Source: Bacillota bacterium (GTDB lineage: Bacteria; Bacillota_I; Bacilli_A; RF39; UBA660). From it: a DNA stretch of 64,000 bases. The stretch is from positions 79,205 to 143,204 of the forward strand of contig SVAU01000004.1 of the NCBI GenBank assembly GCA_015059245.1, given 5' to 3'. Under the pieces are notes generated by a model that ran no database searches, was not told where the DNA came from, and saw only the letters and a program-made list of their open reading frames with translations. The position numbers and the translations under genes are program-made. Shown here in pieces: positions 1 to 8,515 of the stretch (positions within the stretch are counted from its first letter, which is position 1; each line of letters opens with the position of its first letter).

Positions 1-351
1 TTTATTCATACATAAAGTATTCATAGTAAAATCTCTTCTATTAATATCATCTATTAGATTATCTACATATTCTATTTCTACTTTTCTTCTATCTCCATTA
101 TATCTTAAATCTCTTCTATAAGTAGTAATATCAACTCTTAATTTATCAGTAATAATCTTAACAGAACCATATTCATTACTAGTACAATTAGTATCACTAA
201 ATATTTCCATTATATCCTTAACTCTTGCATTAGTACAAACATCTATATCTCCAGACTCCATACCAAGTAAATAATCTCTAACATACCCACCAACTATATA
301 TGCTTCAAACCCATTTTCTTCTATTTTTTCAAGTACTTTTACTATATTCAT
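1..351 (-). CDS. cca: CCA tRNA nucleotidyltransferase, N-terminal part (cut by window edge)
   Basis: The first 117 codons of a CCA-adding enzyme, which builds or repairs the 3'-CCA end of tRNAs; the rest lies beyond the left edge. The nucleotidyltransferase head is clear: GGYVRD at residues 21-26, the metal-binding GDIDVCT at 34-40 (Asp35 and Asp37), and RRDFTMNTL at 105-113, the usual start of the second conserved block of class II enzymes. The ATG at 349-351 follows a GAGGAG ribosome-binding site and an extended -10 element. A poly(A) polymerase of the same superfamily cannot be excluded without the C-terminus, but in a Bacilli-like genome CCA addition is by far the likelier role. Confidence 0.9.
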   Translation of the reverse strand, partial: MNIVKVLEKIEENGFEAYIVGGYVRDYLLGMESGDIDVCTNARVKDIMEIFSDTNCTSNEYGSVKIITDKLRVDITTYRRDLRYNGDRRKVEIEYVDNLIDDINRRDFTMNTLCMNK

Positions 352-373
352 TTATACAATTCTCCTCACTATA

Positions 374-382
374 ATTATATCA
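374..382 (-). promoter_or_regulatory. Extended -10 promoter of the CCA enzyme gene
   Basis: On the minus strand TGATATAAT gives a TG-n-TATAAT extended -10 element about 20 bases before the ribosome-binding site. No convincing -35 hexamer is visible at 17 bases. The same TGATATAAT form occurs before ftsK and recX in this window. Confidence 0.45.
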
Positions 383-425
383 CAAGTAACTCTTTATTCT
401 TATTAGAAGTACATAACTAGACACT

Positions 426-452
426 AAAAAAGATAAGATTTAACTTATCTTT
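426..452 (-). terminator. Intrinsic terminator after the 74-residue protein
   Basis: Nine-base-pair hairpin (arms 429-437 and 444-452, six-base loop) followed on the minus strand by a T run. Confidence 0.75.
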
Positions 453-457
453 ATATA

Positions 458-682
458 TTACAAATCATCATCAGATTTATATGCTATTAAGAAAACACTA
501 ATTGCTAAAAAAGCAACAATTAACATACCCCAAAAAGCAAAATTAGGTTCTTCTTCATTTTCTTTACTATCTAGTTTATATTGAATGTATTCATTATTAT
601 AATTATTTTCATAAGTACTAGCATTTACAGGACTAATAAATAACATAAAAATAGCAATGAAAAATAATAATACTTTTTTCAT
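458..682 (-). CDS. Small predicted membrane protein, function unknown
   Basis: A 74-residue protein I do not recognise. Residues 1-21 look like a cleavable signal peptide (Lys-Lys, a hydrophobic core, then VNA). The middle is short, polar and rich in Asn, Tyr and Glu; residues about 48-68 form one hydrophobic helix, and the tail KSDDDL is acidic. It is therefore either an exported protein with a C-terminal anchor or a two-helix hairpin. It has its own weak promoter (728-733 and 706-711) and a terminator, so it is a stand-alone unit. It resembles the neighbouring 89-residue protein in layout (N-terminal helix, acidic middle, C-terminal helix), though not obviously in sequence. Confidence 0.6.
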   Translation of the reverse strand: MKKVLLFFIAIFMLFISPVNASTYENNYNNEYIQYKLDSKENEEEPNFAFWGMLIVAFLAISVFLIAYKSDDDL

Positions 683-705
683 ACATTCACTTCCTACTAT
701 AATAA

Positions 706-733
706 TTGTCCCATTTTAAATATTTAAAGTCAA
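706..733 (-). promoter_or_regulatory. Possible sigma-A promoter of the 74-residue protein gene
   Basis: TTGACT (728-733) and GACAAT (706-711) separated by 16 bases on the minus strand, placed correctly for the downstream small gene. The -10 matches the consensus at four of six positions. Confidence 0.4.
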
Positions 734-744
734 TCTAAACATTA

Positions 745-1014
745 TCACCTATTGTAAATAACATATCTATCACAATTATTCATTTTTATATAAAACATTA
801 AACTAAATAAAATACTATAAAATATAATAACTATATTAGCTTTTAATTCTAAATCATCCATTTCTGGATTACTTACATTCTCATCATTTTCAGTATATTC
901 CCTAAATACATAAACACTTTCTTCATAACTATCTAATACATCACTAGTATCTTCATAATTAACAATCCACAAACTACATATTAAACAAATAAATAATATA
1001 ATAAAGTATTTCAT
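745..1014 (-). CDS. Small two-helix membrane protein, function unknown
   Basis: An 89-residue protein of unknown function. A strongly hydrophobic N-terminal segment (about residues 2-19) is followed by a very acidic, Asn/Glu/Asp-rich stretch (about 20-58), a second hydrophobic helix (about 61-76) and a short basic tail. The acidic part is probably outside the cell if the first segment acts as an anchor or signal. It follows the terminator at 1057-1083 and needs a promoter of its own; a TATAAT-like sequence lies in between, but no good -35 can be seen. The coding assignment rests on length, membrane pattern and a plausible ribosome-binding site. Confidence 0.55.
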   Translation of the reverse strand: MKYFIILFICLICSLWIVNYEDTSDVLDSYEESVYVFREYTENDENVSNPEMDDLELKANIVIIFYSILFSLMFYIKMNNCDRYVIYNR

Positions 1015-1056
1015 AATATCACCATTAATATTATTTACTAATTATAAATATATATA

Positions 1057-1083
1057 CAAAAAAAACAATCATTAAGATTGTTT
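1057..1083 (-). terminator. Intrinsic terminator after the 49-residue coiled-coil gene
   Basis: Eight-base-pair hairpin with arms 1063-1070 and 1076-1083, followed by eight T on the minus strand. It starts at the stop codon of the small gene at 1084-1233. Confidence 0.75.
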
Positions 1084-1233
1084 TTAAATTCGTTCTATCT
1101 CTTCATCAAGTTCTATACCACTTATTTCTTGATATTGTTCTATTAATTCATCAAGTACTTTTCTTTTCTCTTTTATTTCTTCTTTTATTTGATTAATAGT
1201 TTCTTTTAATTCATTTATTAATGTATCATTCAT
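1084..1233 (-). CDS. Small 49-residue coiled-coil protein, translationally coupled
   Basis: A short gene encoding 49 residues, mostly a charged helix (repeated Lys-Glu-Ile patterns) that should form a coiled coil. Its ATG overlaps the TGA of the upstream 227-residue gene in an ATGA arrangement (1230-1233), and a terminator follows immediately; both support a real cistron. The upstream protein also ends in a coiled coil, so the two products may form a heteromeric bundle (inference). No family is recognised. Confidence 0.65.
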   Translation of the reverse strand: MNDTLINELKETINQIKEEIKEKRKVLDELIEQYQEISGIELDEEIERI

Positions 1234-1913
1234 TTCTTAATTCCACCATTTTCTACTTTACTTTCGACCATAGCAATTTTATTTTGAACATCAGCAATTA
1301 ATCTATCTATGGAATCTCTTTCATTCATTAATGCTGAAAGTTGAGCTCTTAATTCTTTTAAACTATCTGCATCATTTTCTCCAACTTGTTTTAATTTTGT
1401 CTTTTCATATTGTGATAATAATAGTTCAATATTGAAAGCAATTCTTCTATGTTTACCTTTTGATTCAGTTAATAATGAAGGATAAACCATTTTTAATACC
1501 TCTGCTAATGTATATTGCTTACTACTATCATATTGATTACAAGTTCTTAAATTACGACATATTGAAATGTCATCATAGCTAGCAATTCCTAATTCAACTA
1601 GTATAGGTAAGTTAGATTTAGTAGAAAAATTAGTCTCACTTAAATCAGAAATAAATCTCTCATCTAAAAGTTCAATTGAAGGATCTATAATTCCTTTATA
1701 TTTATATTTAGCTAATGATATAAAGCCTTTTAAATCTCTAGTTCTAGCAGCATCTCTTCTTAATTTAAGAAATAAATTATTCATTAATTCATCATCTAAC
1801 ACTTGAGACATATAATAAATACCATTATCTTTTAATAAACCTAGATATAATGAATCATAAGCACATATACCTGATTCTTTTATAGTAATCTTACCAAGAT
1901 CTATATTTTCCAT
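1230..1913 (-). CDS. Hypothetical protein with C-terminal coiled coil
   Basis: A 227-residue soluble protein I do not recognise. Residues 1-165 are mixed helix and strand with no visible catalytic motif. The stretch around 105-120 (LPILVELGIASYDDISICRN) resembles a helix-hairpin-helix-like turn, but weakly. Residues about 178-215 form a heptad-rich coiled coil. There is no signal peptide or membrane segment. It forms a two-gene unit with the overlapping 49-residue coiled-coil gene downstream, followed by a terminator. A TATAAT-like element lies just upstream, close to the rpe terminator. Confidence 0.65.
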   Translation of the reverse strand: MENIDLGKITIKESGICAYDSLYLGLLKDNGIYYMSQVLDDELMNNLFLKLRRDAARTRDLKGFISLAKYKYKGIIDPSIELLDERFISDLSETNFSTKSNLPILVELGIASYDDISICRNLRTCNQYDSSKQYTLAEVLKMVYPSLLTESKGKHRRIAFNIELLLSQYEKTKLKQVGENDADSLKELRAQLSALMNERDSIDRLIADVQNKIAMVESKVENGGIKK

Positions 1914-1939
1914 AACATCACCTACAAAAATTATAACAT

Positions 1940-1968
1940 AAAAAAAGATAAGTATCTCTACTTATCTT
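1940..1968 (-). terminator. Intrinsic terminator of the rlmN-prpC-prkC-rsgA-rpe operon
   Basis: Ten-base-pair hairpin (arms 1946-1955 and 1959-1968, three-base loop) with a T run on the minus strand, overlapping the end of rpe. Confidence 0.85.
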
Positions 1969-2600
1969 ATACTTTCAATTCTTTGATTATAATCATCACT
2001 CTTACATACATAAGAACCACTTACAACCATATCTGCTCCAGCTTCTTTAACAAGTTTTGCAGTTTCTTCATTTATTCCACCATCTACATTAATTACATAA
2101 TGGTAACCATTTTGTTCTCTTAATTCTTTAAGTGTTTCAATCTTATATAGAATTTCTTCCATAAATTTTTGACCACCTTTACCAGGTTTAACACTCATAA
2201 CAAGCACTTGATCTAAATGATGAAGTAATGGAACAATATGACTTACTTTAGTTTCAGGATTAATAGCTAATCCTACTTTTAATGGTGTATGTCTTATCAT
2301 GTTGATAACATCTATAGGTCTTCTATGAGACTCACAATGTAATGTTAAATATTCTACATTTGGCATTTTAGCAAAATCTTTAACATATTTATTTGGAGAA
2401 CATACCATCATATGAACATCTAATTTTTTCTTGGTATTCTTAAACATTTTCTTTAAGTCTTGTACTGTAAAATTAGAATTTTCTACGAATACTCCATCCA
2501 TCATATCAACATGAATATAATCTGCACTAGATTCATCAATCTTACTTATAGTAGTCTCTAAATCATAATTACTACTTATAAAAGATACTCCTACTTTCAT
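1962..2600 (-). CDS. rpe: Ribulose-phosphate 3-epimerase
   Basis: Interconverts ribulose 5-phosphate and xylulose 5-phosphate in the non-oxidative pentose phosphate pathway; cytoplasmic (beta/alpha)8 barrel. At 212 residues it has the usual family length. The metal and catalytic ligands are visible: HVDMMDG at 30-36 (His30, Asp32), the LDVHMMV histidine near 62, and NVDGGI near 172-177. VMSVKPGKGGQKF carries the flexible phosphate-side loop (family usually VNPGFGGQ). The start ATG overlaps the end of rsgA by four bases. The order rlmN-prpC-prkC-rsgA-rpe matches the Bacillus subtilis arrangement. Confidence 0.95.
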   Translation of the reverse strand: MKVGVSFISSNYDLETTISKIDESSADYIHVDMMDGVFVENSNFTVQDLKKMFKNTKKKLDVHMMVCSPNKYVKDFAKMPNVEYLTLHCESHRRPIDVINMIRHTPLKVGLAINPETKVSHIVPLLHHLDQVLVMSVKPGKGGQKFMEEILYKIETLKELREQNGYHYVINVDGGINEETAKLVKEAGADMVVSGSYVCKSDDYNQRIESIR

Positions 2601-3430
2601 TTCTCTACTTCCTCCAAAAATAATAAATAATTATTATATCTAGATTGTAATATCATTTTATCTTCTAGAGCTTCCTTAACCCCACATTTACTCTCTTTAT
2701 GATGCATACAATCTCTAAATTTACATTCATAATTTCTAAATTCTACAAATGTATCTCTAAGTTGTTCTTTATTCATATCTTTTAAATCTAATGCTGAAAA
2801 ACCAGGAGTATCAGCTATATATCCATCTGATATTTCATAAAGTTCAACATGTCTTGTTGTATGTTTCCCCCTACCTAATGCTTCACTAATTTCATTAGTT
2901 TCAATATCTAATTCATCATCTAATCTATTAAGTAAACTACTCTTACCAGCACCAGTTTGACCCGCTAAAACAACTATATTATTATCAAGTAATCTTTTTA
3001 TTTCAGCAGTATCAGTATTATAAACACAATTGATTCCAATCATTTCATAATACTTTCTTAAATTATCTATATTTTCTTTTTCTACCTCATTAAGTAAATC
3101 TAATTTAGTAAAACATATAACTGGTTCTATATCATTAAAAGTAATTACACTAATTAACTTATCTAATAAATTTAAATCTAAATTTGGTTTCTTTGTACTA
3201 GTAACTATAAGCGCAATATCTACATTAGCAATAACAGGTCGATCAAGTTCATTTTTTCTTTCTAAGATAGATTCGATTACGTTATCTTCAGTATTTATGA
3301 TAACGTAATCACCTACCATAGGACTTATATTATCTTTTCTAAACTTTCCTCTAGCCCTACACCCATAAAGCATATCTCCTACTTTAACGGTATATAAATT
3401 GCTAATTTGTTTTATTATTTGACCTTGCAT
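2597..3430 (-). CDS. rsgA: Ribosome small subunit-dependent GTPase A
   Basis: Circularly permuted GTPase that checks and matures the 30S subunit and is activated by it. At 277 residues it is near the usual length. Order in the sequence: N-terminal OB fold (about 1-65), G4 motif TKLD (about 108-111), G1 P-loop GQTGAGKSS (about 157-165), G3 DTPG (about 203-206), and a C-terminal zinc knuckle with Cys-x5-... CMHHKESKC (about 236-250). The G4-G1-G3 order is the hallmark of the YloQ/RsgA family. It overlaps rpe downstream and abuts prkC upstream. PrkC phosphorylates RsgA (YloQ) in B. subtilis, so the linkage fits a known functional pair. Confidence 0.96.
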   Translation of the reverse strand: MQGQIIKQISNLYTVKVGDMLYGCRARGKFRKDNISPMVGDYVIINTEDNVIESILERKNELDRPVIANVDIALIVTSTKKPNLDLNLLDKLISVITFNDIEPVICFTKLDLLNEVEKENIDNLRKYYEMIGINCVYNTDTAEIKRLLDNNIVVLAGQTGAGKSSLLNRLDDELDIETNEISEALGRGKHTTRHVELYEISDGYIADTPGFSALDLKDMNKEQLRDTFVEFRNYECKFRDCMHHKESKCGVKEALEDKMILQSRYNNYLLFLEEVEK

Positions 3431-5211
3431 TATTCTAAACTTTCTTCAGGTGTTTCTTCCACTGGTTCTTCAGTATCACAAATATCACCTTCAAGTGGAT
3501 TGCAATTATCTTCTGGTTCTACAGTATTATCCGCTACAGTTATAGTTAATTTAGTACCTTCTTTTATTGTATATCCTTTTGGTCTACTTTGTTTAATAAT
3601 AGTACCATTATCATAACTTGAATTAGGTTCTCTTTGAACTATTAGTATTATTCCATATTCATCACAGAAATCTACTACGTCTTCTTCAGTCCAAGTTCCA
3701 TCAGTAAAATCAGGATATTCATTAACAATCTTTGGAGCATAAATAGTAATATCATCACCTGTACTTAACATAGTACCTGCTTCAACAGATTGTTCTATAA
3801 TTTCATTTTCCTCATATTCAGAAGGATCATCAACTTCTTTATATTCTATAAATACATCTATACCATAAGCTTCTAAAGCTCCACGTACTTCTAAAACATT
3901 TTGTCCTAAATAATCTTTTATTTCTATTTTAGAAGAACCACTTGATACAAATATTGTAACTTTAGTTCCTTGTGTTCTCTTAGCACCGCTAGGTGGATTA
4001 GTCTTAACTACTCTACCACTTTGAATAGTAGCATCACTAATAGTCATAGTTTCATCTGCTACTTCAAATCCTAGTTCTTGTAATTCAACAACTACTTCAC
4101 TAACAGTCTTACCCGCAACCTCAGGTACAATAATATCTTTTTGTTTCAATATTGATGGTAAGAAAAATACTAGGACAGTAACTATTACAACTAATCCAAC
4201 AAATATTGATGTTAATGCTATAAGTAATCTATTTTCTCTTTTCACTTCATCATCACTAACCTTTTTAACAGCAACTTCTTCTTCTACTTCTTCAGAACTA
4301 ATTGCTTTCTCAACTTGTTTAGTAAACTTCTTATTATCACTATCTAATTCAGCAAATTGATATTCCCATTTATCTTCATTAACTCTAGATTCATCTAAGC
4401 ATGTTTTCAAATCTTCATACATAGCTCTAGCATCATTATATCTATTCTTAGGGTTCTTTGCTGTACTCTTCATTATTATGTTTTCTACACTTTGAGGTAA
4501 ATCTTCAACTTCTTCTCTTATATCAGGAAATGGTTCTTTTAAATGCTTTAAAGCTATTTCTACGGCATTATCTCCTCTATAAGGTAAAACACCAGTTAAT
4601 AACTCATACATTAAAATACCCATTGAATAAATATCACTCTTTAATGTAGAACCTTTACCACTAGCTTGTTCTGGTGGTAAATAATGAACACTACCCATTA
4701 CTGAATTTGTTTGAGTTAATTGTGTAGCATTCATAGCCATTGCGATACCAAAGTCAGTAATTTTTACCATACCATTTTCAAGTATCATAATATTTTGTGG
4801 TTTTATATCTCTATGAATAATATATGAATCATGAGCTACTGATAGACCATCAGATATTTGACTCATTATATCAACAACTTCAGTAACTGTAAGTTTTCCT
4901 CTTTTTTTAATTAAATCTTTAAGATTTTTACCTTCAATATATTCCATTACTATGAAATATTGACCATTATCATCACCAACATCATATACTTCAACAATAT
5001 TAGGATGACTTAAACTACTAGCATTTAATGCTTCTCTTTGAAATCTTCTAACAAACTTTTCATCATTAGATAAATCTCCACGAAGAACTTTAACTGCTAC
5101 ATCTCTATCTAAAATAGTATCATATGCTAAATAAACATTAGCCATTCCACCTTCACCGATAGACTTGATGATTTGATAACGATCATTGATTTTTTGTCCC
5201 TTCATTATCAT
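3430..5211 (-). CDS. prkC: PASTA-domain Ser/Thr protein kinase
   Basis: Membrane Hanks-type kinase that senses muropeptides or cell-wall precursors outside and phosphorylates cytoplasmic targets. The 593 residues run: kinase domain about 8-265 with the glycine loop IGEGGMANVY, VAVK lysine, HRDIKPQN catalytic loop and DFG; an acidic linker; one membrane helix near 333-357; then three extracellular PASTA repeats (about 362-560) and a Glu/Pro-rich tail. The ATG at 5211 overlaps the prpC stop; a second ATG two codons later (5205) is equally possible. Together with the phosphatase gene upstream it forms the usual kinase-phosphatase switch. Confidence 0.96.
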   Translation of the reverse strand: MIMKGQKINDRYQIIKSIGEGGMANVYLAYDTILDRDVAVKVLRGDLSNDEKFVRRFQREALNASSLSHPNIVEVYDVGDDNGQYFIVMEYIEGKNLKDLIKKRGKLTVTEVVDIMSQISDGLSVAHDSYIIHRDIKPQNIMILENGMVKITDFGIAMAMNATQLTQTNSVMGSVHYLPPEQASGKGSTLKSDIYSMGILMYELLTGVLPYRGDNAVEIALKHLKEPFPDIREEVEDLPQSVENIIMKSTAKNPKNRYNDARAMYEDLKTCLDESRVNEDKWEYQFAELDSDNKKFTKQVEKAISSEEVEEEVAVKKVSDDEVKRENRLLIALTSIFVGLVVIVTVLVFFLPSILKQKDIIVPEVAGKTVSEVVVELQELGFEVADETMTISDATIQSGRVVKTNPPSGAKRTQGTKVTIFVSSGSSKIEIKDYLGQNVLEVRGALEAYGIDVFIEYKEVDDPSEYEENEIIEQSVEAGTMLSTGDDITIYAPKIVNEYPDFTDGTWTEEDVVDFCDEYGIILIVQREPNSSYDNGTIIKQSRPKGYTIKEGTKLTITVADNTVEPEDNCNPLEGDICDTEEPVEETPEESLE

Positions 5212-5954
5212 TATTCTTCACCACTTTCCGAAGATAAATAAGCTACAGAAATATTATCAGTTCCCCCACGAGCATTACTTTTTCTAATCAATTTAACTAC
5301 CTGTTCCTCTATTTCTAATTCTTCATCATTTAATACTTTTTCTATTTGTTCTTTGGTTAACATAGATGTTAAACCATCACTACATAGTAGAACACCATCT
5401 ATATTAGTATCAACATCAAATATATCTAATTCAGCTTTATCACTACTACCTAAAGCTTTCATTAATACATTACGTTTTGGATGATACTTAGCTTCTTCTT
5501 CAGTTAAATCTCCACTAGCTACTAATAAATTTACTAAAGTATGATCGTTAGTTACTTTAGTTAATTTATTATTCTTATAAACGAATCCAGAACTATCACC
5601 GATATTAGCAAATATTAAGTATTCACTCGTATATAATGCCATAACACAAGTAGTTCCCATTCCCATAGCTTCAGGATGAACCTTAGTATGATCAAGTATC
5701 TCTCTATTTATTTCAGTTACATTATCTTTTAACCAATTAATAGCATCAATCTTACTACCAACAGTATCTAATGCTCCAAACTTTTCAGTCATATGAGTAA
5801 TAACCATTGAACTAGCAACTTCACCAGCTCTATGTCCACCCATTCCATCAGCTACTATAAGTAGATGTTCATTATTAGCATTTTTTAGTATAGTAACAGA
5901 ATCTTCATTGTGATCTCTTACTTTACCAGAATCTGTTAAATAAAATGTTTTCAT
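5211..5954 (-). CDS. prpC: PP2C-family serine/threonine phosphatase, PrkC partner
   Basis: Metal-dependent PPM phosphatase that reverses PrkC phosphorylation. Its 247 residues carry all the expected metal-ligand motifs: DSGKVRDHNEDS near the N-terminus, VADGMGGHRAGE (about 34-45), CSDGLTSML (about 191-199) and GGTDNISV (about 231-238). It is soluble, with no membrane segment. The start overlaps the last codons of rlmN (four bases) and the stop overlaps the prkC start, so the three products are probably translationally coupled. Confidence 0.96.
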   Translation of the reverse strand: MKTFYLTDSGKVRDHNEDSVTILKNANNEHLLIVADGMGGHRAGEVASSMVITHMTEKFGALDTVGSKIDAINWLKDNVTEINREILDHTKVHPEAMGMGTTCVMALYTSEYLIFANIGDSSGFVYKNNKLTKVTNDHTLVNLLVASGDLTEEEAKYHPKRNVLMKALGSSDKAELDIFDVDTNIDGVLLCSDGLTSMLTKEQIEKVLNDEELEIEEQVVKLIRKSNARGGTDNISVAYLSSESGEE

Positions 5955-6970
5955 GCTTTCACCTCTTTACTTCTAAGTTGTCCACACGCCGCGTCAATCT
6001 TACCACCAAATTCTTTTCTGATAGTAACATTAATTCCCTTTTTCTTTAATACATCATAAAATTTCATTATTTGTTCTTTACTAGTACGTTTAAACTCTAT
6101 ATGATTAGTTTCATTATATGGTATTAGATTTACATATACATTTAAACCTCTCAGTAAATTAGCTAATTCTATAGCATGTTCTTCTTGGTCATTAATTCCT
6201 TGAAGCATTACATATTCTATAGTTACTCTTCTATTAGTTTTATCAATATATTCCTTAATAGTATCCATTAATACAGGTAATTTATACGCTTTATTAATAG
6301 GCATTATCTTATCTCTTAATTCACTATTAGGAGCATGTAATGATAAAGCTAAATTTATTTGTAAGTTTTCTTCACTTAAACTTTTTATCTTAGGTATAAT
6401 CCCACAAGTAGATAATGTTATGTGTCTAGCACCTATTGCTATACCTTTAGGATCATTAATTACTTTAATAAAATTCATTACATTATCATAATTATCTAAA
6501 GGTTCACCAATTCCCATTATTACTACACTTGATATTCTTTTCTTTGTATCAGCTTCTACTAGTAATATTTGTTGTACCATTTCATAAGCACCTAAGTCTC
6601 TTACTTTTTTAAGTCTACCTGATTCACAAAATGCACATCCCATATTACATCCAACTTCACTACTAACGCATATTGATGTTCCATAATCATGTTCCATTAA
6701 TACGGCTTCTACAAAGTTCCCATCAAATAACTTAAATAAGTATTTCTTAGTTAACTTATCTTCTTGTTTTCTTTGAATAGTAATCATATCAAAAGAAAAG
6801 TCTCCAGCTAATTTTTCTTGTAGTTCTTTCTTAATATTAGTCATTTCAAAAAAAGAATTTACCTTATGAGTATAAAGCCACTCAAAAACTTGAAGAGCTT
6901 TAAATTTCTTCTCACCCATATCTAAAAAATATTGTTCTAAATCTTCTCTTTTAATACCATATATATTCAT
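5951..6970 (-). CDS. rlmN: 23S rRNA (adenine-2503-C2) methyltransferase
   Basis: Radical SAM enzyme that methylates C2 of A2503 in 23S rRNA and A37 of some tRNAs. The 339 residues include an N-terminal accessory domain, the CNMGCAFC cluster motif (Cx3Cx2C, near residue 110), the SAM-binding GIGEPL segment and the second essential cysteine in the C-terminal ACGQLR (Cys329). The Cfr paralogue is unlikely because the gene sits in the standard rlmN-prpC-prkC operon. It is the first gene of that operon. A TATAAT-like sequence lies upstream but a clear -35 is not seen. Confidence 0.95.
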   Translation of the reverse strand: MNIYGIKREDLEQYFLDMGEKKFKALQVFEWLYTHKVNSFFEMTNIKKELQEKLAGDFSFDMITIQRKQEDKLTKKYLFKLFDGNFVEAVLMEHDYGTSICVSSEVGCNMGCAFCESGRLKKVRDLGAYEMVQQILLVEADTKKRISSVVIMGIGEPLDNYDNVMNFIKVINDPKGIAIGARHITLSTCGIIPKIKSLSEENLQINLALSLHAPNSELRDKIMPINKAYKLPVLMDTIKEYIDKTNRRVTIEYVMLQGINDQEEHAIELANLLRGLNVYVNLIPYNETNHIEFKRTSKEQIMKFYDVLKKKGINVTIRKEFGGKIDAACGQLRSKEVKA

Positions 6971-7031
6971 TCTAATACACCTATCATAATTATAACATAA
7001 ATTGCCAGTTTTATAATACCTTTTTACACGA

Positions 7032-7054
7032 CAAAAACCACTTACAAGTGGTTT
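7032..7054 (-). terminator. Intrinsic terminator of the spoIIGA-sigE operon
   Basis: Nine-base-pair hairpin (7035-7043 and 7046-7054) with a short T run on the minus strand, overlapping the end of the 249-residue membrane protein gene. Confidence 0.7.
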
Positions 7055-7791
7055 CTAAATATAAATTCATTTTTCTTATGAGTAATAGCAATCCCTCTAA
7101 AAGAATTTAAACTCATAAATATTGCACTAATTATAACGATAACATACTTAAATAAATTCATAATATCTAATTTAACGCCTAAAGGTAACAATCCTTCGCT
7201 AATCCAAGAACTAAATTCCTTGTAATAGCCATCAGTAATTAAGAAAAATACCAATCCTATAATAGAAAATATTAATATATTCAAAACTACTAAAAAAGTA
7301 TCGTATACATAGACATTCGTTTTACTTAAATATGACTTTCTAAACCTTACCTTTACAGATAAGTTTATAATAATAACAAAAACAATAGATACTATAATTA
7401 ATAATGCTAATAAAGTTAATAAAAATATACCAAATTCTGAATTAAATATTTGAACTGAGTAAAAGTTCTTTTTTTGAAATAAAACAATTTTCATATCAAA
7501 TATCTTTAATAATCCAAATATAATTCCTATTAATCCACCACCTAATAAAAGAACCATAAATAATGTAGATAATATTATACCTACTATTCCTCTTTCAGTT
7601 TTTAACTTTCCATAAGCCATTTCTGGATTATCATTTTTAGAAAAATCAAAACTAGAAGTTTTCTTCTTATTTAAACTATTTAATGAAACTTCTTTGTCTG
7701 CACTTTTAATTTTGGGTTTAGCTGCATTCTTTTTATATTTTATATCACTACCATCAACTTCACCTTGTTTTAATATTTCTATAATAGCCAT
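7042..7791 (-). CDS. Four-helix membrane protein in the sigE operon, function unknown
   Basis: A 249-residue protein I do not recognise. Residues 1-65 are hydrophilic and basic, without a signal peptide. About four hydrophobic helices follow (near 70-95, 120-147, 165-190 and 212-232), ending in a short basic tail. It lies 34 bases after sigE, where many Bacilli have sigG, and shares the operon terminator. Position suggests a role in sporulation or forespore/mother-cell membranes, but that is inference from context only. There is no catalytic motif. Confidence 0.7.
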   Translation of the reverse strand: MAIIEILKQGEVDGSDIKYKKNAAKPKIKSADKEVSLNSLNKKKTSSFDFSKNDNPEMAYGKLKTERGIVGIILSTLFMVLLLGGGLIGIIFGLLKIFDMKIVLFQKKNFYSVQIFNSEFGIFLLTLLALLIIVSIVFVIIINLSVKVRFRKSYLSKTNVYVYDTFLVVLNILIFSIIGLVFFLITDGYYKEFSSWISEGLLPLGVKLDIMNLFKYVIVIISAIFMSLNSFRGIAITHKKNEFIFRNHL

Positions 7792-7825
7792 ACTACCAAC
7801 TCACCTATTCTAAGGAAAGTATAAT

Positions 7826-8515
7826 CTATTCCAAATGCAATTTCAACCTTTTAATGACCTTCTTTTCTATTCTTGATATATATGACTGACTTATACCTAA
7901 TATAGATGCAACTTCTTTTTGAGTATATTCCTTAGTATTATAAAGACCATATCTCATTACCATTATTTGTTTATCTCTCGGATTTAACTCTTCTAACCTA
8001 TCTTTAAGTACACCAATATCAGTCATCTTTTCATATTCTTTATATGTAACATCTTCATTAGTACCTATTATATCTTCTAAATGTAATTCATTGCCTTCAC
8101 TATCAAAAGACAATGCTTCTTCAAAACTAACATCAGAAACTCTCTTTTTATTCTTCCTTAAATACATTAATATTTCATTGGATATACACCTAGAAGCATA
8201 TGTTGCAAGTCTAATATTCTTATCTATCTTATAAGTATTAATTCCTTTTATTAAACCTATAGTACCAATACTAACTAGATCTTCTAAAGTATCCAATGTG
8301 GTTTCATACTTCTTAGCTATAAAAACAACTAATCTTAAATTATGTTCTATTAATATATTCCTAGCATCAATACTTCCTTGTTGACACTTAATAACATACT
8401 CAATTTCTTCCTCCTTTTCTAAAGGAGGAGGTAATACATCATTACTACCTACAAAGAAAAACTGACTGTACTTCCCTAATAATTTATTAATTAATTCTTT
8501 AATAAAATTAATCAT
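7826..8515 (-). CDS. sigE: Sporulation sigma factor SigE (pro-sigma-E)
   Basis: Mother-cell-specific RNA polymerase sigma factor of early sporulation. The 229 residues begin with a hydrophobic, amphipathic pro-sequence (about 1-25) followed by FFVGSNDVLPPPLEKEEE, which matches the processing-site region of Bacillus pro-SigE (YYIGGSEALPPPL). Region 2 (RLATYASRCISNEI) and region 4 (YTQKEVASILGISQSYISRI) are complete. The ATG overlaps the stop of spoIIGA (TAATG), as expected for the protease-substrate pair. Unlike many Bacilli, sigG does not follow; an unknown membrane protein does. Confidence 0.95.
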   Translation of the reverse strand: MINFIKELINKLLGKYSQFFFVGSNDVLPPPLEKEEEIEYVIKCQQGSIDARNILIEHNLRLVVFIAKKYETTLDTLEDLVSIGTIGLIKGINTYKIDKNIRLATYASRCISNEILMYLRKNKKRVSDVSFEEALSFDSEGNELHLEDIIGTNEDVTYKEYEKMTDIGVLKDRLEELNPRDKQIMVMRYGLYNTKEYTQKEVASILGISQSYISRIEKKVIKRLKLHLE

